64,000 nt of DNA from Azorinus chamasolen (lineage: Eukaryota; Mollusca; Bivalvia; Cardiida; Solecurtidae): the NCBI GenBank assembly GCA_963576725.1, contig OY755246.1, positions 71,850,371-71,914,370 of the forward strand. The letters are read 5' to 3'. Within the stretch, counting starts at the first letter, position 1, and every line of letters starts with the position of its first letter. The translations under genes were made by a program, and so were the position numbers. Shown piece after piece: positions 1 to 10,489 of the stretch. The notes under the pieces are model-generated. The model saw only the letters and a list, made by a program, of their open reading frames with translations. It did no database searches and had not been told where the DNA came from.

Positions 1-1420
1 ATCAACTATGTAACTCTAACAGACACTAGAGTGTATCAACTATGTAACACTAACAGACACTACAGTGTATCAACTATGTAACTGTATCAGAAACTAGAGT
101 GTATCAACTAAGTAACTCTATCAGACACTAGATTGTATCAAATATGTAACTCTATCAGACACCTATCAGACACTAGAGTGTATCAACTATGTAACTCTTA
201 CAGACACTAGAGTGTATCAACTATGTAACACTAACATACACTAGAGTGTATTTACTATGTAACTCTAACATACACTAGAGTGTATCAACTATGAAACTCT
301 ATCAGACACTACAGGGTATCAACAATGTAAATCTATCAGACACTAAAGTGTATCAACTATGTAACTCTAACAGACACTAGAGTGCATCAACTATGTAACT
401 CTAACAGACACTAGAGTGTATCAACTATGTAACACTAACAGACACTAGAGTGTATCAACTATGTAACTATATCATAAACTAGAGTGTATCAACTAAGTAA
501 CTCTATCAGACACTAGATGGTATCAAATATGTAACTCTATCAGACACCTATCAGACACTAGAGTGTGTCAACAATGTAACTATGTAAGACATCTATCAGA
601 CACCTATCAGACACTATAGTGTATCAAATATGTAAGTCTAACAGGCACTAGAGTGTATCAACTATGTAACTCTAACAGACACTTGAGTGTGTCAACAATG
701 TAACTCTATAAGACACCTATCAGACACCTATCAGACACTAGAGTGTATCAACTATGTAACGCTAACATACACTAGAGTGTATCAACAATGTAAATCTAAC
801 AGACATAACTATAACTATAACAGAGAGTTATAAACCATGTAACTATATCAGACACTAGAGTGTATCAGCTTTGTCACTCTATCAGACACCAGAGTGTATC
901 AAGTATGTTGCTCTATCAAACACTAGAGTGTGTAAACTATGTAACTATATCAGACACTAGAGTGTATCAGCTTTGTCACTCTATCAGACACCAGAGTGTA
1001 TCAAGTATGTTGCTCTATCAAACACTAGAGTGTGTAAACTATGTAACTATATCAGACACTAGAGTGTATCAGCTATGTCACTCTATCAGACACCAGAGTG
1101 TATCAAGTATGTTGCTCTATCAAACACTAGAGTGTGTAAACTATGTAACTCTAACAGACACTTGAGTGTGTCAACAATGTAGGTCTAACAAACACTAGAG
1201 TGTATCAACTATGTAACTCTAACAAACACTAGAGTGTATCAACTTTGTAACACTATCAGACACCTATCTGACACTAGAGTGTATCAAGTATGTGATTCCA
1301 ACATACACCAGAGTTTATCAACTAAGTAATTATAACAGACACAAGAGTGTATCAATCAACTATGTAACTCTAATAGGCACTAGCGTGTATCAACTATGTA
1401 AATATAATGGACACTAGAGG
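1..1420 (+). repeat. 34-bp minisatellite, cut by the window edge
   Basis: About 41 units of a 34-bp motif containing ATGTAACTCTAACAGACACT. Within 860-1165 the array is organised in 102-bp trimers (identical word positions 860, 962, 1064), which keeps a 101-codon frame open by chance. Confidence 0.95.
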
Positions 1421-1454
1421 AGTCGTCTGATCAGGGTCTGCTATGTTTGCTTTT
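1417..1454 (+). repeat. family A half copy (right arm only)
   Basis: AGTCGTCTGATCAGGGTCTG then CTATGTTTGC, directly after the end of the 34-bp array, followed by a tail-like TTTTACGTGATAATAG. Confidence 0.65.
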
Positions 1455-1644
1455 ACGTGATAATAGATCTGATTCTACAATTTTTGTCCAAGCAAAACAA
1501 TTCCTTGAAAAGTTCACAATATAAAACTTCAGCTAATAAATATTCATGATGTCATAATTTCTTATACAAATATCAAACAGGGAAAACGTTTCTTCCTAAA
1601 GTGTGTTTATTATTTTAAATTGAATGATCAATTGGATCACTTAC

Positions 1645-1796
1645 GGCTTGTTCTGTGACCTGTAGCGGGTCTTTTAGTATGATCCACCTGACGGATTCGT
1701 GACACATGGGTGTGGTGGTGCTACCAGGGTAGGTATAGAACTCACAATCCCTGTTGAAGAACATACTCATGTCCACAGCCGTGCTCACATTGGCCA
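1645..1796 (-). CDS. carbonic anhydrase exon 7 (TTP active-site strand)
   Basis: This 152-nt exon encodes the rest of codon 225 through residue 275. EFYTYPGSTTTPMC (243-256) is the signature of the substrate pocket: T252 equals T199, which hydrogen-bonds the zinc hydroxide. The normal leucine L198 is threonine (T251) and the second proline of TTPPC is methionine (M255). ESVRWIILKDP follows with W262 (W209). C256 completes the expected disulfide. Donor GCC|GTAAGT in phase 0; the next exon is outside the window because 1-1420 is minisatellite. Confidence 0.95.
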
Positions 1797-2073
1797 CTGA
1801 GAAACAAACATGACATATAGAGCGCATTGTTCCATTTAGAGGCTTAAAAAGGAATTATTTTATTATTCTCAGCTTGTTTGTTTCATTGCAAGCTCCTACC
1901 ATTCTGGTATGCTTTTCAGATACCCAGTATTGAGAACTGGGCAATAGAATGATCTAGTGTGCATTAGATCGGCCCAGCATTAGGCTGTTAGTTTCTTTAT
2001 ATTCCCGCGATCACATCTATTTTGTTGGTATTCATTAGAATTCTAGTAAATACCGACAAGATAGGGGTTGGAC

Positions 2074-2490
2074 TGCTCTATAAGAGATTTGTATAGTATA
2101 GTAGTGCTGCTCTATAAGAGATTTGTATAGTAGTGCTGCTCTATAAGAGATTTGTATAGTAGTGCTGCTCTATAAGATATTTGTATAATAGTGCTGCTCT
2201 ATAAGAGATTTGTATAGTAGTGCTGCTCTATAAGAGATTTGTATAGTAGTGCTGTTCTATAAGAGATTTGTATAGTAGTGCTGCTCTATAAGAGATTTGT
2301 ATAGTAGTGCTGCTCTATAAGAGATTTGTATAATAGTGCTGCTCTATAAGAGATTTGTATAGTAGTGCTGCTCTATAATAGATTTGTATAATAGTGCTGC
2401 TCTATAAGATATTTGTATAGTAGTGCTGTTCTATAAGAGATTTGTATAGTAGTGCTGCTCTATAAGATATTTGTATAGTAGTGCTGTTCT
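2074..2490 (+). repeat. 29-bp minisatellite
   Basis: About 14 copies with CTCTATAAGAGATTTGTATA; some units carry TAAGATATTTG or TATAATAG variants. Confidence 0.95.
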
Positions 2491-2664
2491 TTTCGACAGC
2501 CTAAAATAATGAAAATAAAAATAATAAAGTTAACCTAACATAATTACTCAAAAATGTTTCGAGCTTGAAGAAATACAGTAACTTAAAGCAAGACGAATGT
2601 AATGCAGAATTCTAAACAGTCATATTAAAATCCCTACAATAAACGCATACTTTCAATAACATCA

Positions 2665-2822
2665 TACAACTTGGTGATTGTTATGTTCAGTCAGTACTAT
2701 GAAGATGGTCAAATTGAACTTATATCGAAAAAATGCCCCTGTGATACAAAATAAATCGTTTTCATCGATACTTTTAAATTGTGTTTTACAACAAAATATG
2801 GTTCTTTGTCGAACAGTCAACA
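2665..2822 (+). repeat. dispersed repeat I, copy 1
   Basis: GTCAAATTGAACTTATATCG, AAATGCCCCTGTGATAC and AAATAAATCGTTTTC recur at about 19965-20105 with the same spacing. Confidence 0.75.
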
Positions 2823-2824
2823 AA

Positions 2825-3307
2825 ACTAAAGCACGAGACGGATAAATACTAGAGCACGAGACGGATAAATACTAGAGCACGGGACGGATAAATACTGAAG
2901 CACGAGACGGATAAATACTAAAGCACGAGACGGATAAATACTAGAGCACGAGACGGATAAATACTAGAGCACGAGACGGATAAATACTAAAGCACGAGAC
3001 GGATAAATACTAAAGCACGAGACGGATAAATACTAAAGCACGAGACGGATAAATACTAAAGCACGAGACGGATAAATACTAAAGCACGAGGCGGATAAAT
3101 ACTAAAGCACGAGACGGATAAATACTAAAGCACGAGACGGATAAATACTAGAGCACGAGACGGATAAATACTAAAGCACGAGGCGGATAAATACTAGAGC
3201 ACGAGACGGATAAATACTAAAGCACGAGGCGGATAAATACTAGAGCACGAGACGGATAAATACTAAAGCACGAGACGGATAAATACTAAAGCGCGAGACG
3301 GATAAAT
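2825..3307 (+). repeat. 23-bp minisatellite, 21 exact-length units
   Basis: Unit ACTAAAGCACGAGACGGATA plus AAT; 483 bp equals 21 x 23 with no indels. A/G variation at ACTAAAG/ACTAGAG and GAGACGG/GAGGCGG. Confidence 0.95.
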
Positions 3308-3346
3308 ACTTCCGACTAACAGCGGGTCTCGGATATCAAACGCACG

Positions 3347-3682
3347 ATGGTTTTGTCTTTCTCGGCGTTTATTCGATTGTTTGTTGCGAACGTTTTGTCT
3401 TTCTCGGCGTTTATTCGATTGTTTGTTGCGATGTTTTGCCTTTCTCGGCGTTTATTCGATTGTTTGTTGCGATGTTTTGTCTTTCTCGGCGTTTATTCAA
3501 TTGTTTGTTGCGATGTTTTGTCTTTCTCGGCGTTTATTCGATTGTTTGTTGCGAACGTTTTGTCTTTCTTGGCGTTTATTCGATTGTTTGTTGCGAACGT
3601 TTTGTCTTTCTTGGCGTTTATTCGATTGTTTGTTGCGATGTTTTGTCTTCCTCGGCGTTTATTCGATTGTTTGTTGCGATGT
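3347..3682 (+). repeat. 41-42-bp minisatellite, 8 units
   Basis: Units begin TTTTGTCTTTCTCGGCGTTT and end GTTGCGATG or GTTGCGAACG. The one-base length difference lets three frames stay open (3347-3727, 3381-3701, 3436-3720); none is a gene. Confidence 0.93.
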
Positions 3683-3774
3683 ACCTCTTTTCAGCATATA
3701 AACAAATTATATTTATGTAATTGTTAAGCATTTTTTAAAACACGTTGCAAGTAGACAACTATCAGTTTAAAGCT

Positions 3775-4088
3775 ATCTATGGTATGTCATATGTTATAAC
3801 AGAGCTACAGTATATCAGTTGTTCTAAGAGAGCTACATTATTGCATTTGTTACGAGTATAAGAGAGCGACTGTATATCAGTTGTTATAAGAGAGCTACAG
3901 TATGTCTGTTGTTATAACAGAACTACATCATCTCTATTGTTATAACAAAGCTACAGTATGTCATTTGTTATAAGATGCATGTAGCATGTGTACCTCATTT
4001 ATTATAACAGAGCTATAGTGTATATTATGCAAGTGGGATATCCTTCTATGTCTACTGTTTTAACAGAGCTACAGTAAAGCATTTGTTA
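3775..4088 (+). repeat. degenerate tandem repeat
   Basis: Ten or so loose copies of GTTATAACAGAGCTACAGTA with TATCATTT spacers. It ends where the pogo-like MITE begins, and one more unit (4320-4342) lies beyond it, so the MITE inserted into this array. Confidence 0.7.
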
Positions 4089-4090
4089 TA

Positions 4091-4320
4091 TACAGTAAAA
4101 CCTCTCTATAACGACTACTGAGTTATGTTAATTAGTTTTTATCAGTTATTATTTAATATTTATTTAGGGCAGGTGGCTGCTTAAAGCAAGGTGAAAATAA
4201 AACATAAAGCTCATATTGGAGCGTTCTGTTTTACTTTCATCTTGCTTTAAGCAGCCGCCTGCCTTTATCACAAAATACTTGATGTAATTTAGTGGTCGTT
4301 ATAGAGAGGTTAACACTGTA
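4091..4320. mobile_element. pogo/Tc1-like MITE
   Basis: Termini CAGTAAAACCTCTCTATAAC (4093) and the reverse complement of CAGTGTTAACCTCTCTATAA (ending 4318) are about 24-bp inverted repeats with TA on both sides, the target duplication of the Tc1/mariner/pogo superfamily. At 226 bp it has no transposase. The middle (4168-4265) is itself a hairpin of family B. Confidence 0.8.
4168..4265. repeat. family B hairpin inside the MITE
   Basis: Arms GGCAGGTGGCTGCTTAAAGC and its imperfect complement GCTTTAAGCAGCCGCCTGCC enclose about 50 bp. Related hairpins with TTAATGCAGG arms are at 4767, 21000 and 48116. Confidence 0.75.
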
Positions 4321-4349
4321 GTTACAGTATATCATTTGTTCAAACTTAC

Positions 4350-4425
4350 GGTATGGCGAAACCATCGGTATATTCTTCTCGAGGAACTTTGAGAACTTCA
4401 TATCTTCCACTATACCCGGAACTTT
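4350..4425 (-). CDS. carbonic anhydrase exon 6
   Basis: This 76-nt exon encodes residues 200-224 (starting KVPGIVEDMKF) plus the first base of codon 225. It ends at the consensus donor C|GTAAGT. This is the least conserved part of the family, so it is called mainly by position, by strong splice sites, and because its phase exactly bridges exons 5 and 7. The pogo-like MITE at 4093-4318 lies 31 bp past its donor. Confidence 0.85.
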
Positions 4426-4766
4426 CTATTCAACATTAAAATACATTTTGTAGCCATATACGACATATTCACGGACATTGGTAGGTTTGACTCTTTTCTA
4501 AGCGATATGAAGGAACCGAACAATACCATGCTCTATACCCTGTATTCCATAAGTAATGAGTGATAATGTAAGAAATAATTACTGTATGAAAATATATCAA
4601 CTACAAGTTTATAATGTCATATGAACAAGGGAAGTTTTCGTTATTGCAAAACAAAACAACTGTAGAATTAGATGTACGAGTACTTTATGAGCAAACAGAG
4701 AACACTCTCATTACAGTAGGACCTGCCGTAAGTGGTCATCGAATAGAGGTCTATTCATGGCTCTCT

Positions 4767-4866
4767 AAGGCATGTGGTAGCTTAATGCAGGTCAAAAGTA
4801 ATGCAGAACGATCCAATGGGACCTTCTCGTATTACCTTTGCCCTGCATTAAGCAACCACGTGCTTT
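4767..4866. repeat. family B hairpin
   Basis: Left arm AAGGCATGTGGTAGCTTAAT with GCAGG; right arm CCTGCATTAAGCAACCACGT. The centre carries AATGCAGAACGATCC. The ORF at 4614-4904 is an accident of this hairpin. Confidence 0.75.
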
Positions 4867-4965
4867 TAAGACTAATATGTTCAATAAATGAATGGCCACT
4901 TTGAAAAGATTCTTTTACAGATAGCTCCTATTGTAGCTGGCTGATATGTATCTATTCTTAATACA

Positions 4966-5262
4966 TAACCTCCCTTGTATTTGAGTTAATATAGCCATCC
5001 TATATTTCTCTTTATTACACACGTTGTTATATAAGCTGTAACGCCCTGTAGAAACACCACGGCGCCATGTAGAAATATACATGTAGGGTCTGTTAAAAAC
5101 GGCAATTTAGTAGAAATAAGTTTTGCGATAAAATAGAATATGATGCTCGTAGTCAGTTTGTACAAACTGATATGGAACTCGTCTTGGAAAATGTTATTAA
5201 GCTCGCCAATATCAGTTTGATTCTCCTTTAATATCAGATTGTACCAAATGACTACTCGCAAC
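4966..5262 (+). repeat. dispersed repeat H, copy 1
   Basis: TAACCTCCCTTGTATTTGAG, AATATAGCCATC, ATAAGCTGTAACG and GTAGAAATATACATG occur in the same order and orientation at 42846-43130. The right part contains inverted TTTGTACAAACTGATAT / ATATCAGATTGTACC words. The minus-strand ORF 4986-5264 is not supported as a gene. Confidence 0.8.
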
Positions 5263-5371
5263 ATTTCCCTAATATCTGTAGAGGCGTAACAAGTGTAGAT
5301 AAGGCTTCAGGCTTTATCCCCATTGAAAGTAACACTGTTTAAAAAAACAGACTATAACTATTGAATAAATG

Positions 5372-5495
5372 CGAAAGTACATAACTATGTATTTAACAAT
5401 AACGCACATAATTATGTACATGTATTAGCAATAAAGTACATAACTATGTATTTAACAATAACGTACATAACTATGTATTAACAATACATTGTAAT
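5372..5495 (+). repeat. short tandem repeat
   Basis: Four copies of GTACATAACTATGTATTTAA with CAATAAC. Confidence 0.8.
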
Positions 5496-5760
5496 ACTGG
5501 TTTAGCAGTACTACATTGTGCAAATGATTGCTTGATAACGAGTACAAAAAATGCTTCACATTTGCATACACTACCCACTTGTGTTTTATCTCATTTCCTA
5601 GCAATTAAAATGAAACCCGTATCCGTGACAAAACAGTTATGTGTCAACATTTTCGGTTATGATCTGGTATCACGCTCTGTGTTTTATCTTCTAGATCCAA
5701 CTAGTTGCAAGCCTTTATCACGTATTTACACATACTGTGTGGGCTTAGGTAAGCGTTTAC

Positions 5761-5853
5761 CTGAATCAGGATAACTATGATAGCCACTCCATCATGTTCC
5801 TTGTCTGCCTTCTCTAAAGAGCCGTACTTGCTGTTGTAGAACACGAAATGGAG
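5761..5853 (-). CDS. carbonic anhydrase exon 5 (third zinc histidine)
   Basis: This 93-nt exon (31 codons) encodes residues 169-199, beginning LHFVFYNSKYG. H170 is the third zinc ligand (H119). The second histidine of the usual HLVHWN motif is phenylalanine and the tryptophan is tyrosine. The exon continues with DGVAIIVILIQ, matching the buried strand GLAVLGIFL of the family. Acceptor CACACAG, donor CAG|GTAAAC. Confidence 0.93.
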
Positions 5854-5903
5854 CTGTGTGAATATGATGTATTTGGATATATTCAGGAATTATCAATGAA
5901 TCA

Positions 5904-6378
5904 ATATATTCTGAAAGTGGGAAATCCTTCGAAAGCAAGAGTAGAAATGCGAAAAGAGAAAAAACGCAGACTCGATTTTATTGAGTCTGTTCATGAGTAG
6001 TTATTAAGAGTGCAACACTACTCACCGGTTTAAGTACTATTCAATTTTAAAACTAATATCAAAACTAATGAAGGACCAGAAAATATGACACCACTGAGAA
6101 TGAAGTACGGGGCGCCACATTAGCACTTAACACCTGCTGTTGTGAAGTACAATGTACATATATTCTGAAAGTGGGAGATCCTTCGAAAGCAAAAGTAGCA
6201 ATGCGAATTATTACAGACTCGGTTTTATGAGTAGTAACCAAAATAACCAAAAGTGCAACACTACTCACGTCCGTTGGCACCGACTTAAGCAGTATTCAAT
6301 TTTCAAAACTAATAATATCAAAACCAATTATTCCGACGTCCCAGAAAATATAACAACACTGAGGATGAAGTATGGATC
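5904..6378 (+). repeat. 254-bp tandem duplication
   Basis: ATATATTCTGAAAGTGGGAA at 5904 recurs at 6158. Both copies run through CCTTCGAAAGCAA to GAAGTACGG/GAAGTATGG, with a substitution load of perhaps 10-15%. It lies between exons 5 and 4 of the carbonic anhydrase gene. Confidence 0.85.
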
Positions 6379-6498
6379 AAAATAGGTTTAATTCGATATT
6401 AAGAACTATAATCAAGGCTAAAGGTCATACTTTTATGATCATACCGGAATGTGACTATTCAATATTACATTATATGTATATTTTAAAAAATTCTTTAC

Positions 6499-6576
6499 CT
6501 CGCCCTCGAATCGCAAGCCATCGATCGTATGTTCCGATCCGGCGGACATGACGCCACTGCCTCGAAATCTCATACC
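6499..6576 (-). CDS. carbonic anhydrase exon 4 (SEHTIDG motif)
   Basis: This 78-nt exon (26 whole codons, phase 0 to 0) encodes residues 143-168. GSEHTIDG (155-162) is the canonical motif carrying E157, the gatekeeper glutamate (E106), and the final E168 equals E117. The first 13 residues have no counterpart in short vertebrate isoforms and complete the insertion. Acceptor TATCTAG follows a T-rich tract; the donor is GAG|GTAAAG. Confidence 0.92.
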
Positions 6577-6863
6577 CTAGATACACAAAATAAATAGCAT
6601 CACATGAAGAAAACATGCACGCAAAGACTACAGGAGTAGTTATATAGCCTGGTGCAAGTCAGTCAGTAGATCACTACTGTCGTGGTTGAAGATCGGTAAT
6701 AGTTCATAAAAGACTTCAGAGGCATAATAATGATTGTAAACTTTATTTTCAATACTCTATGAACAAAATGCAAATCTAATTACTCTACATATTCGAACAG
6801 ACAAACTTAGGCAAATAGTGCAGAGTCAGATCAAACTGTTACTGAAGGATATGATGTTACTTA

Positions 6864-7001
6864 AGAAATAACAAATTCGCAGCTGTGCATTATCGCGCAT
6901 TAAATCACAGTTAGTGGATGAGGTGTGGAGTCGTTACCCTCATCTCAGCGACTAACTGTGATCTAATGCGCGATAATGCACAGCTACGAATTGGTTATTT
7001 C
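6864..7001. repeat. family C hairpin
   Basis: Arms of about 50 bp (GCAGCTGTGCATTATCGCGC on the left, GCGCGATAATGCACAGCTAC on the right) enclose a roughly 35-bp loop with GTGTGGAGTCGTTACC. It is the head of the array that follows. Confidence 0.85.
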
Positions 7002-7143
7002 GATTCTAACACTCGACTAACTGTGATCTAATGAGCGATAATGCACAGCTACGAATTTGTTATTTCGATTCTAACACTCGACTAACTGTGATCTAATGCG
7101 AGATAATGCACAGCTACGATTTTGTTATTTCGATTCTAACACG
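6946..7143 (+). repeat. 65-bp tandem array of the family C right arm
   Basis: Three copies (ATCTAATGCG at 6961, 7026, 7091; exact 65-bp spacing) of the right hairpin arm plus TATTTCGATTCTAACACTCG. The first copy is the hairpin's own arm; the other two have no left-arm partner. Confidence 0.85.
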
Positions 7144-8089
7144 AGTTGCCTTAATAAAAAACTTTTCCTGGAGAATACGGCAAAACCGGAAGCGTTGTCA
7201 GTGGTAACGCCATTTTCGCTGTTACATTTACTCTGCACGACTTTCACCCATAATGTTGTACGAGTAAAAGGCCAAATCCCAACAGAAAACAACAAATCCA
7301 AGTCAAAAATGATTCATCTTTCACATTGAAGCGAACAATATATTTACACCATGTCAGCACACCTCTATGCCAGAGCCATCGTACTTACAGATCTACAGAT
7401 GTATTTGGATATATTTAGGAATTCATATACATGAACTTCCATGCTCATATGAAACAAACCCCTCTTTTGAGAGGACAATATGGTTATGCAACACAGCTGA
7501 CTACGAATTATTTAATGATAAACTTAGGAACCACGATTGGAATAGCCTTAGGGAACTCAGAGTAATTGAGGCTTGTAATATTTTTACCGAAACATTTTTA
7601 GGCTTTGCCAAAGAAAGCATTCCACAAAAAAGATAATGATTAGAATGAAGGACAAACCTTGGTTTGACTCAGCCCTAAGAAAACAATGCACAGTAGAATC
7701 AGAAATCGCCTTAAGCATGTAGCTATCAAATCCGGAAAATCTAGTGATTGGAATAAGTTCAAAACTGCTAGAAATAAAGTAAATAATATGAAAAAATAGG
7801 CGATTTTTTTTTATAATACTTTAGAGCTATACCTATCTGACCTTCAAAGTAATGATAAGAATGGATTTTGGAAAACTATTAAACACCTTGTTAAAGGATC
7901 AGGTAAGTCAGAAAACATGATCTGCAGGAAGAGGTAAATGGAAAATTTAGATATTGTATAACAAATGAAGAGAAAGCTGAATTACTAAATACATACTTTA
8001 CATCTATTACAACTGTAAATGATGAACGTGCATTCTTACCTGAACTCGTTATAAACACAAACAACTCTTTACGGGATAATAGCAGTACT

Positions 8090-8725
8090 GAACATGAAAT
8101 TCAAGACACAATTAAAGTCTTTAATAAAAACAAAGCCAGTGGTTGTGATGGTACATGTCATAAAATGTTACAAAATACACATCTGACAGTATCCAAGCCC
8201 TTGTCGATATTATTTAATATTTCCTTGCAGGAAGGCATATATCCAGATCATTGGAAAATAGACAATATAACACCTTTATTTAAGAAAGGAGGTAAATCAG
8301 CTGTGTCTAATTACAGACCAGTTTCGTTACCGGGCTGTTGTGGCAAATTGTTTGAACGTTTGATTTCTAAAAATATGTATAACTTGTTTATTGATAACAA
8401 TCTCATATACAAGTACCAATCTGGTTTTTTACTAAATCATTCAACTTCCATGCAGTTAGTATCATCACGTATGCCAAACATATGATAATAGACAGGTGGC
8501 TTGTATGTTTTTTATGATATATCAAAGGCCTTTGACCGAGTTTGGCACAAAGGACTTCTGTTTAAATTACAACAAAATGGAGTTAATGGATCTCCTATAA
8601 ATTTGATATCAAACTACCTAAGTGAAATATCTTAAGGAGTTGTGCTTCACTCGTCAGAATCAAGTCTCAAAACAATAAATGCTGGTGTTCCACAGGGATA
8701 TGTTCTAGGACCGCTGCTGTTTTTA
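8090..8725 (+). pseudogene. LINE reverse transcriptase, N-terminal part
   Basis: Frames carry KASGCDG, then DHWKIDNITPLFKKGG and SNYRPVSLPGC (8165-8485). After a frameshift they carry FYDISKAFDRVWHKGL, holding the first catalytic aspartate, and then NAGVPQGYVLGPLLF at 8680-8722. These are RT blocks 0-B in the usual order. The frame is lost at about 8484 and 8634, so no functional protein can be made. Confidence 0.88.
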
Positions 8726-10480
8726 TACGCCCACCTATTAAAGGTGGTCGTATATTGGCGTGGCCCTGTCCGTCCGTCCGTTCGTTCGTTCGTTCGTCCG
8801 TCAACATTTTGTTTGTCCGCAGTTTTCTCGGAAAACTGTTTGACATATATTAATGAAACTTCATACAAATGTTTAATGTATCAAGATCTGAAGCTGAGTT
8901 GATTCTGAGGTTTATTTGATTTTTCGTTTCAGAGTTATGGCCCTTGTCCTTAAAATGCAAATAGTTTGTCCGCTGTTTTCTGGGAAAACTGTATGAGAGA
9001 TATTAATGAAACTTCACACAAATGTTTAATGCATCAAGATCTGAAGCTGAGTCGATTCTGAGGTTCATTTGTTTTGTCGTTTCGGAGTTATGGCCCTTTT
9101 ACTTAAAAAATAATGTAAATACATGCAAATAGTTTGTCCGCTGTTTTCTGGGAAAACTACTTGAGAGATATTAATGAAACTTCACACAAATGTTTAATGC
9201 ATCAAGATCTTAAGCTGAGTTGATTCTGAGGTTCATTTGATTTTTTCGTTTCAGAGTTATGGCCCTTTTACTTAAAAAATAATGCAAATATATGCATATA
9301 GTTTGTCCACTGTTTTCTGGAAAAACTATTTGAGAGATATTAATGAAACTTCACACAAATGTTTAATGCGTCAAGATCTGAAGCTGAGTCTATTCTGAGG
9401 TTCGTTTGATTTTTCGTTTCAGAGTTATGGCCCTTTTACTTAAAAAATAATGCAAATATATGCATATAGTTTGTCCACTGTTTTCTGGGAAAACTATTTG
9501 AGAGATATTAATGAAACTTCACACAAATGTTTAATGCGTCAAGATCTGAAGCTGAGTCTATTCTGAGGTTCGTTTGATTTTTCGTTTCAGAGTTATGGCC
9601 CTTTTACTTAAAAAATAATGCAAATATATGCATATAGTTTGTCCACTGTTTTCTGGGAAAACTATTTGAGAAATATTAATGAAACTTCACACAAATGTTT
9701 AATGCATCAAGATCTTAAGCTGAGTTGATTCGGAGGTTCATTTGATTTTTCGTTTCAGAGTTATGGCCCTTTTACTTAAAACATAATGCAAATATATGCA
9801 TATAGATTGTCCACTGTTTTCTGGGAAAACTATTTGAGAGATATTAATGAAACTTCACACACTTGTTTAATGCATCAAGGCCTGAAGCTAACTTTATTCT
9901 GAGGTTCATTTGATTTTTCGTTTCAGAGTTATGGCCCTTGCACTTAAAAGAAATAATGCAAATCTATGCAAATATATATATGAGGATGGCCATAACTTTT
10001 TCGTTTGAAATTATATTTACTTCAATTTTTTTTATATGGTTAAACCTTAATATGATTTTTCACATATATTGCGGGGTTTTTGGTAAGTCATTTTATTCTA
10101 AAGTTATGGTCCTTGAACTTTGGGGGTGCGTTGCTTTGTTTGTCGGTCAGCTTTTAGTTTGTCTCTTGTTTTCTGGGAAAACTATTAAAATGATATAAAT
10201 GAAACTTAAAAGAAATGTTTTAAGCAACAAAATCTGAAGCTGAGTTTATTTTGAGGTTCATTCAGTTTGTCTTTACAGAGTTATGGCCGTTGCACTTTTC
10301 AAAAATCTGCAAATATGAGGATATTTTTTATTTAACTTTTTTTATTTAATAAGATATTCACTTCATTTTTTTTAAAAAATAGTATCACCTTGATATGGAA
10401 ATCAAGTTCTGAAGCACAGATTAGAAAATGTCAACACTTATAAGGCATGTTGAATCAGAGAAAGTTTGCAAGTGGGCGTA
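8726..10480 (+). mobile_element. tandem-cored non-autonomous element inserted in the LINE
   Basis: The ends are TACGCCCAC (8726) and GTGGGCGTA (10480), imperfect terminal inverted repeats. Just inside the left end is a small palindrome (CACCTATTAAAGGTG) and a (GTCC)n/(GTTC)n run. The core is about seven copies of a 168-bp unit (spacing 153, 168, 169, 168, 168, 168 bp measured on GTTTAATGCATC) containing GAGTTATGGCCCTT. There is no coding capacity. The LINE reading frame on both sides dates the insertion after the LINE. The layout resembles 'pearl'-type bivalve elements. Confidence 0.75.
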
Positions 10481-10489
10481 TTATGTACC

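Noticed and set aside
2825..3307. CRISPR-like regular repeat
   Set aside because: Units are directly adjacent with no unique spacers and the genome is eukaryotic; it is a minisatellite.
5532..5774. Plus-strand ORF overlapping exon 5
   Set aside because: Antisense to a carbonic anhydrase exon and intron; no similarity, and splice-site evidence supports the minus strand.
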